NCBI GenBank assembly: GCA_038209555.1
Contig: JBBQXP010000054.1
Span: forward strand, 1-19,421
Direction: 5' to 3'
DNA: 19,421 nucleotides
Source of the DNA: DASQGA01 sp038209555
GTDB taxonomy: Bacteria > Actinomycetota > Thermoleophilia > Gaiellales > Gaiellaceae
In this document: positions 6,940-12,457 of the stretch, piece after piece
Numbering within the stretch: position 1 is the stretch's first letter
Layout of the letters: each line of letters begins with the position of its first letter
Position numbers and translations under genes: made by a program
Notes under the pieces: model-generated
Databases searched by the model: none
What the model was told of the DNA's origin: nothing
The model's input: only the letters and a program-made list of their open reading frames with translations

Positions 6940-7139
6940 CGAGCGCTTCCCGTTCGGGCTCGCTCACAGAAGCGCTCGAGCTCCTGGCTCAGGATTCGCA
7001 GGGGCCTTCTTGGACCGAGCCGCAGCGCTGGGAGGTCGCCGTCGGCTATTCGCCGGTACACGGTCCTGCGGGACATGCGCAGGTAGGCGGCCGCCTCGGT
7101 CACGGTCAGGAGCGCTGGCTTCTCGAGCAGGGTGGTCAT
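6936..7139 (-). CDS. Second excisionase-like HTH protein
   Basis: A 67-residue protein almost entirely made of an excisionase/MerR-type HTH (HTH_17): LLTVTEAAAYLRMSRRTVYRRIADGDLPALRLG, then LRILSQELERFCERA. Such proteins bend DNA as excisionases or act as regulators (the BldC type). Because another member lies beside the integrase, this one may be a regulator of its own coupled gene. The ATG at 7139 is preceded by GGAGG only 2-3 nt away and by TAGGCG 6 nt away, so the initiation mode is unclear. Two perfect dyads lie 30-90 bp upstream. Confidence 0.85.
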   Translation of the reverse strand: MTTLLEKPALLTVTEAAAYLRMSRRTVYRRIADGDLPALRLGPRRPLRILSQELERFCERARTGSAR

Positions 7140-7170
7140 CGCCTCCGCCTATCGGAGCGCGGCGCGGCGC

Positions 7171-7189
7171 GTGTCCAACGCGGACACGT
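7171..7189. promoter_or_regulatory. Perfect inverted repeat CGTGTCC-N5-GGACACG, candidate operator
   Basis: A 7+7 bp dyad with a 5-bp centre (AACGC), 32 bp upstream of the small HTH gene. Size and spacing suit a dimeric HTH protein. Confidence 0.5.
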
Positions 7190-7206
7190 CTGTGCACGCG
7201 CGGCGC

Positions 7207-7227
7207 ACGTGGAAAGGGTTGCCACGT
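7207..7227. promoter_or_regulatory. Inverted repeat ACGTGG-N9-CCACGT
   Basis: A second dyad with 6-bp perfect arms and a 9-bp centre, 17 bp beyond the first. It may be an additional operator, or chance in GC-rich sequence. Confidence 0.35.
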
Positions 7228-7429
7228 CGCGGCTGGGCGGCTCGACATGGGTGCGCAACTGGAGGGCCTGTGAAGCGTGATTCAACCCACCCAGGACGCC
7301 CTTAGCGTCGCCGCGAAGGGGTTTGGTTTGCTGGGCGGTGTGGCGCGCTTAGAGAGGCTGTGAGCAGCTTCTCGCCGGCGCAGGCTACCCGGGTCATGGC
7401 GAGCCCAGGAGGTCGGCAAAAAAGCGGTC

Positions 7430-7915
7430 ATGAGCAGGGCTTTCGCGTCCGAGCCAGCAGGCAGACTTCCCGGCATGGGCGTCGATCGACTCCGTGAAGA
7501 CCTCCTCCGCGAGCCCGCGCCGGCCTGGCGGCCGCAGCGTGGCGATGTCCTGATCGGCGAGGTCGTCGCCCTGGACGAGCGGCGTGGCTTCGCCGAGCGC
7601 CTGTACCCGATCGTCACGATACTCGACAACGAGACCGGCCACGAGCTCGCGTTCCACGCCTTCCACACCGTGGCCAAGAACGAGATCGAGAAGCTGGCGC
7701 CGAAGGTCGGCGACACGATCGGCGTCGCCTACCTGGGCCTCGTGGAGAAGGAGGACTCCCGGTACGAGCTCTACAGGGTGAGGGTGATTCGGAAGGACGC
7801 GGTCGCCGCCCAGTTCGACGCGGCCGCACTCGCAGCGCCGGAGCCCGAGGCTCAACCTGTGGTCGAGCCTATGGTTGAACCAGCGCAGCTCGACGACGAC
7901 AGCCTGCCGTTCTGA
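7430..7915 (+). CDS. OB-fold-like phage protein with an SSB-type acidic C-terminal tip
   Basis: 161 residues from the first ATG; an internal ATG at 7475 (MGVDRLREDLL) is an equally good start, since neither has a well-placed SD. Residues about 36-122 look like a beta-rich OB-type domain (GDVLIGEVVALDERRG, then YPIVTILDNETG, VGDTIGVAYLGLV and YELYRVRVI), a pattern I associate with small phage proteins. A proline/glutamate linker (about 135-153) leads to the tail LDDDSLPF, closely resembling the DDDIPF tip by which bacterial SSB recruits replication and repair proteins. A role in single-strand DNA handling or in docking to SSB partners is inferred. Its TGA overlaps the next ATG. Confidence 0.75.
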   Translation: MSRAFASEPAGRLPGMGVDRLREDLLREPAPAWRPQRGDVLIGEVVALDERRGFAERLYPIVTILDNETGHELAFHAFHTVAKNEIEKLAPKVGDTIGVAYLGLVEKEDSRYELYRVRVIRKDAVAAQFDAAALAAPEPEAQPVVEPMVEPAQLDDDSLPF

Positions 7916-8184
7916 TGCCTGAGAGCGTACGCAGCGTCCTCGAGTGGCTCGCGTACGAGCTCGAGATGGGCCAAGGGGAGTGGCGTCTCGTCGCCCGCTT
8001 CAAGAACGGCACGCTCGTGCGAGTCGACCGCGCCCAGGAAAAAATCCGGCCTCCGAGCTGGAACGGCAGCACGGCCGCCCGCCGACCTAAGAGCCCGTCG
8101 CTCGGCCGGGCGATTTCGCCGCTATCGCCTAGGCGTTGCGACGGCGCACGCCTTGAGGGCGCCGACCTTGTGCGCCGGCAGTAG
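7915..8184 (+). CDS. Small hypothetical protein coupled to the SSB-tailed protein
   Basis: An 89-residue frame starting in the TGATG overlap with the upstream stop, the main argument that it is translated. Residues 1-50 look protein-like (VRSVLEWLAYELEMGQGEWRLVARF); the C-terminal 35 residues are arginine/serine-rich and low in structure. No family recognised. A helper of the upstream DNA-binding protein is possible. Confidence 0.55.
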   Translation: MPESVRSVLEWLAYELEMGQGEWRLVARFKNGTLVRVDRAQEKIRPPSWNGSTAARRPKSPSLGRAISPLSPRRCDGARLEGADLVRRQ

Positions 8185-8198
8185 ACACGCAGGCGTCG

Positions 8199-8204
8199 TA
8201 CGCT
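8199..8204 (+). promoter_or_regulatory. -10-like TACGCT before the interrupted membrane-protein gene
   Basis: TACGCT ends 7 nt before the ATG at 8212, the same hexamer and nearly the same spacing as at 2534 and 5127, again suggesting leaderless expression. Confidence 0.45.
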
Positions 8205-8211
8205 GGCATGC

Positions 8212-8712
8212 ATGGATGCTGCGCTGACCGTCTTGGTTGGGTTCGGCGGCGTGATCGCCGGCGGCCTGATCCAGATGCGCCGCGGGTGAATCGAGCAACT
8301 TCGGGAACGTCAGCTTGTAGCCGCCGACGACTTCGCGAGCGCGGCGACGACCGTCTTTGTGAACCTGACCCGGAAGATGGAGTCGCTCGGTGCGCCAGAC
8401 CCAGCCAACCCAGAGGTCTGGCTCGACGGGTTCAGGGAAGCGGTCAGCGAAACTAGAGATGTACTTCACGAGCTCACACATCGCTTGCCACGGCTTGAGC
8501 TGTTGTTCGGCGTCGGATCGCCTACGGCTTCTGCTGCTATGAACGTCTCTCGACATCTCCACGAGATGACGAACGCGTTGGGCAAACGCCCCGGTTCGCA
8601 GGAGAAGGTGCTTGCAGCCCAACTGGCAGCCGGCGCTTCATTCGGTTCGTTCAACAAGCATGCCAACGCGGTCTTGACTCTGCCAGGGTGGCGCCAAGTC
8701 CTTCGAAGATAG
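8212..8712 (+). pseudogene. Membrane-anchored protein gene interrupted by an in-frame TGA
   Basis: One reading frame of 166 codons runs from the ATG at 8212 to the TAG at 8712, broken only by TGA at 8287-8289 (codon 26). Before it lies a perfect N-terminal membrane anchor (ALTVLVGFGGVIAGGLIQMRRG). After it comes IEQLRERQLVAADDFASAATTVF, the charged helix expected to follow such an anchor, then a soluble helical domain of about 120 residues. A single G-to-A change from TGG would explain it. The second part could be made from the GTG at 8359 without the anchor. Alternatives are readthrough or a sequencing error. The function of the intact protein is unknown. Confidence 0.7.
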
Positions 8713-8887
8713 GCGACTTGGTCATCCCGGCTGAGTCGCAGGAGTAGGGCCTAGTCGCAGTCTGGGAAGGCACTTGCGAGCGAGCGCGGGCTCGAGAAGT
8801 GGGAGCGGTGATCCGCGTCCGATGCCCGACTCCGAAGCCGACGGCGACGCCTATCGTCGCCGGCGCGGCCGCCGGGGCCGGCTAGCG

Positions 8888-9664
8888 TCATGCGCGACCG
8901 TCCGGCGGGTCGCGTTCCTCGCCGAGCTCGGCGCCGACCTTGCGTGCAGCAGCCTCGAACCGCGCTTCCTGCCGCTCGGCGATATCCGCGATACGCAAGA
9001 GTTCCTCGTCGGTCAGGCGCCACCATGCCTCGGCGTACGTCGGTGGCCCCTCGAGTCCGAGAAACGCGCTCGTGTTGGTCAGCGTGCGCCGCGGCGTTCG
9101 GTCGGCGTGCGCGTGGTAGGGGTGGCGCAGCTCCTCGATGATCCAGTCGTGTAGCTTCCGGTCGGCCTCGCTCTCCGGCCGCCACTTGCGGCCTACACCC
9201 GCCCGATTCGACTCGAGGTAGGGGCGCGCGTAGGTGACGACGAGTCCCGTCTCGAGCACACGCTCGAACAGACGCGCCGGCCCGAGACGGTCGGCGAGCT
9301 GTCGCGCCGTCGACGCTACGATGCCCATGTCGACCTCGGCGAGCCGTAGTCGACGGAGGTGGTCGAAGCGCTCGACGAACTCGCACAGGCGAGCGAGCGC
9401 CGCCGCAGTCGGTGCAGGTTCGCCCTCGAACGACTCGCCGAACCCGAAGCCCGGCCCGTGAGCGCCGATCCCGGTCGCGCGTGCGGCCTCTTCGACTGCC
9501 AAGCTCACGGGGCCGTCGGAAGGCACGAGCTCGACAACGCCGGCGGCGGCGAAGCGCGCGAGCAACTGCGGTTCGACCATCGAGGGTGGATCGTCTCGAG
9601 CCGCGAGCTCGATGAGCCATTCGTCAGCGACGAGGCGAGGCGCGGGTTGCCGGGGCCGGCTCAC
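8888..9664 (-). CDS. HEPN-like protein
   Basis: A 258-residue soluble protein. The C-terminal half holds ETGLVVTYARPYLESNRAG (138-156) and LHDWIIEELRHPYHAHAD (171-188). The R-x5-H pattern (R180, H186) after a long helix matches the ELRNxxYAHxD signature of HEPN-like domains; HEPN proteins are often metal-independent RNases in toxin-antitoxin and phage-defence systems. The N-terminal 100 residues are less distinctive. No partner nucleotidyltransferase (MNT) is adjacent. The GTG at 9664 has no SD but overlaps the stop of a possible 12-codon leader ORF as GTGA. It lies 107 bp downstream of the DUF488 gene at the tRNA end of the element. RNase or defence activity is inferred. Confidence 0.75.
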   Translation of the reverse strand: MSRPRQPAPRLVADEWLIELAARDDPPSMVEPQLLARFAAAGVVELVPSDGPVSLAVEEAARATGIGAHGPGFGFGESFEGEPAPTAAALARLCEFVERFDHLRRLRLAEVDMGIVASTARQLADRLGPARLFERVLETGLVVTYARPYLESNRAGVGRKWRPESEADRKLHDWIIEELRHPYHAHADRTPRRTLTNTSAFLGLEGPPTYAEAWWRLTDEELLRIADIAERQEARFEAAARKVGAELGEERDPPDGRA

Positions 9665-9699
9665 GAGGCGCGTGGCACCGTCTGCTCGTCGATCGCCAC
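9661..9699 (-). CDS. Possible 12-residue leader ORF coupled to the HEPN-like gene
   Basis: GTG at 9699 opens a 13-codon frame (product MAIDEQTVPRAS) whose TGA overlaps the GTG start of the HEPN-like gene. A TAGTGT hexamer ends 7 nt upstream, so the mini-ORF would start a leaderless message, and the main gene, lacking an SD, would be reached by termination-reinitiation. Such a short frame could be chance; the double fit of promoter spacing and overlap is the evidence. Confidence 0.4.
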   Translation of the reverse strand: MAIDEQTVPRAS

Positions 9700-9706
9700 T
9701 GTGCGG

Positions 9707-9712
9707 ACACTA
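9707..9712 (-). promoter_or_regulatory. -10-like TAGTGT before the HEPN leader ORF
   Basis: TANNNT hexamer 7 nt before the GTG at 9699. No -35 consensus. If used, the HEPN-like gene has its own promoter apart from the DUF488 gene. Confidence 0.35.
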
Positions 9713-9770
9713 CGGCAGCGGAGTGACCTGAGGACCGGCAGGCCTTCTCGGCGTGGCGTGCCCCGCCCAG

Positions 9771-10154
9771 TCAAAGCTCGGCGACCTCGTCGCCTGTCTG
9801 CTCGCGCCACCAGTTTCCGAACATCGTTCGGTGGCACCATTGCTCCGGGTCGGCGAGCTGCTCGTAGCAGAGCAGCACCACACCCGGGCTCTCGGTCGCC
9901 TTCGCGAACGCCTCCAGGAGGCGTTGGATCTTGACCACGCCAAAGCCGTCGAGCCGTGCGCGATAGGCGACCTCGAACCGCGTCTTGTCGTCCTCGAACT
10001 CGCGCAGGCCGTACGGAGCGAGCAGTCCGATGTTGCCGGCGAGCTCGTACCCGAGCGGGAACCTGGGAGCTCCAGTCGTCGTGCCCACCGGGGCGAGCCC
10101 CGAGTCGATGACCTTCTGCCGGGCGAAATAGCGTGACGTGGCGACCGTTAGCAT
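9771..10154 (-). CDS. DUF488 family protein
   Basis: A 127-residue protein with hallmarks of DUF488: the N-terminal TSRYF (6-10), GAPRFPLGYEL (28-38), LAPYGLREF (45-53), FEVAYRARLDGFG (60-72), and the conserved VVLLCYEQLADPEQWCHRTM (92-111) with its paired cysteines and CHR. Family biochemistry is unsettled. The ATG at 10154 was chosen because AGGAAAGAGG lies just upstream and the family motif starts right after it; a longer frame reaches 10190 through the GGTCACA repeats. It is the tRNA-proximal gene of the element, placed like cargo, with the HEPN-like gene downstream on the same strand. Confidence 0.85.
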   Translation of the reverse strand: MLTVATSRYFARQKVIDSGLAPVGTTTGAPRFPLGYELAGNIGLLAPYGLREFEDDKTRFEVAYRARLDGFGVVKIQRLLEAFAKATESPGVVLLCYEQLADPEQWCHRTMFGNWWREQTGDEVAEL

Positions 10155-10174
10155 CGCCTCTTTCCTCTCAAGCT

Positions 10175-10191
10175 GGTCACATTGGGTCACA
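10175..10191. repeat. Paired GGTCACA direct repeat at the tRNA end
   Basis: GGTCACA at 10175-10181 and 10185-10191, 10 bp apart, 61 bp from the 3' end of tRNA-Ile2. It matches the pair at 20-37 in sequence and orientation. Candidate arm-type integrase site. Confidence 0.45.
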
Positions 10192-10251
10192 GCACGTCGG
10201 CCCTCCTCGGGCCTCGCATCGCGAAGGCTGCCGTTTGGAGGGATTTTCGAG

Positions 10252-10324
10252 TGGGCCCGCCAGGATTCGAACCTGGGACCGACGGATTATGAGTCCGCTG
10301 CTCTGACCGCTGAGCTACGGGCCC
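10252..10324 (-). tRNA. tRNA with CAU anticodon, probably tRNA-Ile2
   Basis: A 73-nt cloverleaf on the minus strand: acceptor GGGCCCG pairs with CGGGCCC, D-arm GCTCAGCGGTCAGAGC, anticodon loop CTCATAA (CAT), T-arm CCAGG-TTCGAAT-CCTGG, discriminator A, no encoded CCA. C4-G69, C5-G68 and C6-G67 in the acceptor stem agree with tRNA-Ile2, whose anticodon C is changed to lysidine by TilS so that it reads AUA; elongator tRNA-Met shares the anticodon and is the alternative. Its 3' end faces the mobile element, and tRNA 3' ends are common integration sites. Confidence 0.9.
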
Positions 10325-10333
10325 TCGGCGGCG

Positions 10334-10339
10334 AGCGTA
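10334..10339 (-). promoter_or_regulatory. -10-like TACGCT upstream of tRNA-Ile2
   Basis: TACGCT lies 9 nt before the 5' end of the tRNA on its strand, with flanks similar to the sites at 2534 and 5127. Its presence before a stable-RNA gene supports TACGCT as a true promoter element in this genome. Confidence 0.5.
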
Positions 10340-10451
10340 GCGCCTCTCGACCGGGATGCTGGTCCTGACCGGTAGATTTCTACGGCGCGAGTACGACAGA
10401 ATAGGGAACCGCTTTTCTGGACTCGACGATCCACGGGAGGTACAGCTCGAC

Positions 10452-10904
10452 GTGAAGGTGTTCCAGCTCGAGCGGAGCTTGAGGACGAAGGGCGGCCTCG
10501 AGATCAAGGACATCACCGACGAGGTGCGCCAGGCCGTCGAGGAGAGCGGTGTCGAGAACGGCATCGCGTGCGTCTATTCGCCTCATACGACCTGCTGCGT
10601 GCGCGTGAACGAGTTCGAGACGGGATTCCTAGAGGACTTCGCGCGGATGCTCCGGCGACTTGTCCCGACGGAGAAGTACTACGCGCACGACGATTGGGAC
10701 CGCCGCACCGAGAACGTCTGTCCCGAGGACATGGAGGCCGGGAACGGCCACTCACACTGCATGGCGATGCTGCTCGGCCCGGCAGGCGAGTCGATTCCGG
10801 TTCGTGACGGAGAGCTCTGCCTCGGCACCTGGCAGCGTGTGCTCTTCATGGAGCTCGACCGCTCGCGCGACCGCCGCTGGATCGTCCAGGTCGTCGGCGA
10901 CTGA
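10452..10904 (+). CDS. yjbQ: YjbQ family protein (UPF0047), secondary thiamine-phosphate synthase type
   Basis: A 150-residue protein of the YjbQ/UPF0047 family, whose E. coli member has a weak thiamine-phosphate synthase activity; the true substrate is unsettled. Seen: YSPHTTCCVRVNEFE (42-56) with the conserved HTT and NE, YYAHDDWDRR (76-85), GNGHSHCMAMLLG (97-109), IPVRDGELCLGTWQRVLFMELD (115-136) and DRRWIVQVVG at the end. The GTG at 10452 was preferred because GGGAGG lies 11 nt upstream and the family's N-terminus begins here; a longer frame starts at 10356 with unconserved sequence. A hairpin follows the gene. Ordinary chromosomal gene to the right of the element. Confidence 0.92.
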   Translation: MKVFQLERSLRTKGGLEIKDITDEVRQAVEESGVENGIACVYSPHTTCCVRVNEFETGFLEDFARMLRRLVPTEKYYAHDDWDRRTENVCPEDMEAGNGHSHCMAMLLGPAGESIPVRDGELCLGTWQRVLFMELDRSRDRRWIVQVVGD

Positions 10905-10943
10905 GCCAGCAGCCGGTCGGCGACCCCGTCCCCAAAAACACGA

Positions 10944-10969
10944 AGACGGGGCCGCCGCAGACCCCGTCT
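10944..10969 (+). terminator. Hairpin downstream of yjbQ
   Basis: AGACGGGG and CCCCGTCT form an 8-bp perfect stem around a 10-nt loop, followed by CGTTTCTG, a poor T-tract, 40 nt after the stop. A second CCCCGTC at 10924-10930 can pair with the same GACGGGG, giving an alternative hairpin. Confidence 0.6.
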
Positions 10970-11168
10970 CGTTTCTGAATCTTTCACCGAATTTCACCGA
11001 AAGCCCCCGCCGCATCGGGGCCCCACGGTTCTTTCTTCCTCGGTAGCCCCACTCTGCCTGTGATCGGGGTGACTGTCCCCCCTCCATGGGCGTTGACTTG
11101 CTCCCCCTTCCTGGGTTGACTGTTCTACTTCACTCCGCGCAGCCGAATTCGAGGTTAGAGCGGCAGCC

Positions 11169-11188
11169 CAACGGGCAGTTGCCCGTTG
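11169..11188. promoter_or_regulatory. 20-bp near-perfect palindrome before the GAF histidine kinase
   Basis: CAACGGGCA-GT-TGCCCGTTG has 9-bp perfect arms around 2 bp and ends 24 bp before the kinase ATG. It could be an operator, or a hairpin in the 5' leader affecting translation. Confidence 0.5.
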
Positions 11189-11212
11189 AGGCTCAGAAGA
11201 GACCTCGTATTC

Positions 11213-12457
11213 ATGCGCTCGGGAGGACAAAAAGACGAATCGGGCCCCACGCCGCCCGCGGCCACGGTCTTGCGGCTCGTAGGCGAGCACACGGCCGGGA
11301 TGACCGGCGACCCGAGCGCCGTCCTGCTCGGTCTCTGCAAAGCGATCCGCGAGGGGTTCGGGCTCGACCGGGCCTTCGGCTTTCATTTTCTCGCCCGCAG
11401 CGAAGAGCTGACTCCCGTGGCTGTGCCCGGAAGTCATGAGGAGGACATCCTCTCGGCGCGTTGGCTCTCTCTTTCCGACTGGCCGGCGCTGGTACGGGCA
11501 ATGGCTGCCCAACAGGCCACACTCGCCGGAGGCGTGTTCGGCCCTGCGCTCCCTGCCGAGGCCGCATCTGAGCTCGACGTGGGCGAACTGGTTGTCGTAC
11601 CGGTCGGCGTAGCCGACGAGCTCACCGGATTCGTCGTCGCCGACACGCGCTCGCGGACACTCGCGCTCTCGGAGGAGCAGCTCGAGCTCTTAACCGCTGT
11701 CGGCGCAGTCGGAGGCGTCCTCCTCGAGGCCGCGTGCCAACAGGAGCACGCTCGGCGCCTCAGCGAGCTGAAGAGCAACTTCCTCACCCTCGCGTCGCAC
11801 GAGCTTCGGGCCCCGTTCGCCGTCATGCACGGGATCATCACGACGATCCAGCACCGGGCCGGCACGCTGCCCGAGGAACAGCTCGCCTGTCTTCGCAATG
11901 GACTCTACGAGCAGAGCGAGCGTACGGGCCAACTCCTGGAGCAGCTCCTGGACCTCTCCCGGCTGGACACGAAGGCGATCCCGATCGAACGCTCCCGGTT
12001 CTCGATCCGGCCGCGGGTCGAGAAGCTCGTTGAGACAGTCGTCGGCGAGCGGAAGGCCGAGCTCGCAATCGACGTCCCGCCGGATCTGGAGGTTGAAGCG
12101 GATCCGAATGCGTTCGACCGGATCCTCTCGAACCTCGTCGTCAACGCCGTTCGCTATGGACGCGCTCCGATCACGATCGCAGCCCGTCAGCGAGACCGTC
12201 ACCTCCGGCTCACTGTGGAGGACCGGGGCGGCGGCGTCGCGCGGGAGTTCGTGCCACGCCTCTTCGATCGGTTCAGCCGGGGCGATGAGGCGGCTGGCGA
12301 CGGCAGCGGCCTCGGGCTGTCGATCGCGAAGTCCTATGCGCAGGCGCACGGCGGCGAGCTCGTCTACCAGCGCGCGTATCCGCACGGCGCTCGCTTCGAG
12401 CTCGTCCTGCCGAGACCGCATGCGGACGAGCCGAACAAGCGCTCCTCCGCCTCCTAG
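11213..12457 (+). CDS. GAF-domain sensor histidine kinase
   Basis: A 414-residue soluble histidine kinase with no transmembrane segment. Seen: a GAF-like sensor domain (about 28-175), a HisKA dimerisation domain with phospho-acceptor H196 in FLTLASHELRAPFAVMHG, and a HATPase with N box ILSNLVVNAVRYG (304-316), G1 VEDRGGG (335-341), F box LFDRFSRG (350-357) and G2 GDGSGLGLSIAKSY (362-375). All catalytic motifs are intact. The ATG at 11213 is preferred over a TTG at 11186, which lies inside the palindrome; the SD is weak (AGAAGAG). No response regulator is adjacent, so its partner is elsewhere. Its TAG overlaps the stop of the convergent helicase gene. Confidence 0.92.
   Translation: MRSGGQKDESGPTPPAATVLRLVGEHTAGMTGDPSAVLLGLCKAIREGFGLDRAFGFHFLARSEELTPVAVPGSHEEDILSARWLSLSDWPALVRAMAAQQATLAGGVFGPALPAEAASELDVGELVVVPVGVADELTGFVVADTRSRTLALSEEQLELLTAVGAVGGVLLEAACQQEHARRLSELKSNFLTLASHELRAPFAVMHGIITTIQHRAGTLPEEQLACLRNGLYEQSERTGQLLEQLLDLSRLDTKAIPIERSRFSIRPRVEKLVETVVGERKAELAIDVPPDLEVEADPNAFDRILSNLVVNAVRYGRAPITIAARQRDRHLRLTVEDRGGGVAREFVPRLFDRFSRGDEAAGDGSGLGLSIAKSYAQAHGGELVYQRAYPHGARFELVLPRPHADEPNKRSSAS

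Larger units (their letters stand above)
10905..11212. other. 308-bp intergenic region between yjbQ and the GAF kinase
   Basis: Holds the yjbQ hairpin, a tandem TTTCACCGAA repeat (10982-11001), two TTGACT hexamers (11093-11098 and 11116-11121) with no well-spaced -10, and a strong palindrome at 11169-11188. No gene seen. Confidence 0.6.

Noticed and set aside
6310..7086. 258-aa plus-strand open frame
   Set aside because: Antisense to the coiled-coil and HTH genes, which have a coupled ATGA overlap and family motifs.
10187..10564. 125-aa ORF containing GPVAQRSEQRTHNPSVPGSNPGGP
   Set aside because: False translation across tRNA-Ile2.
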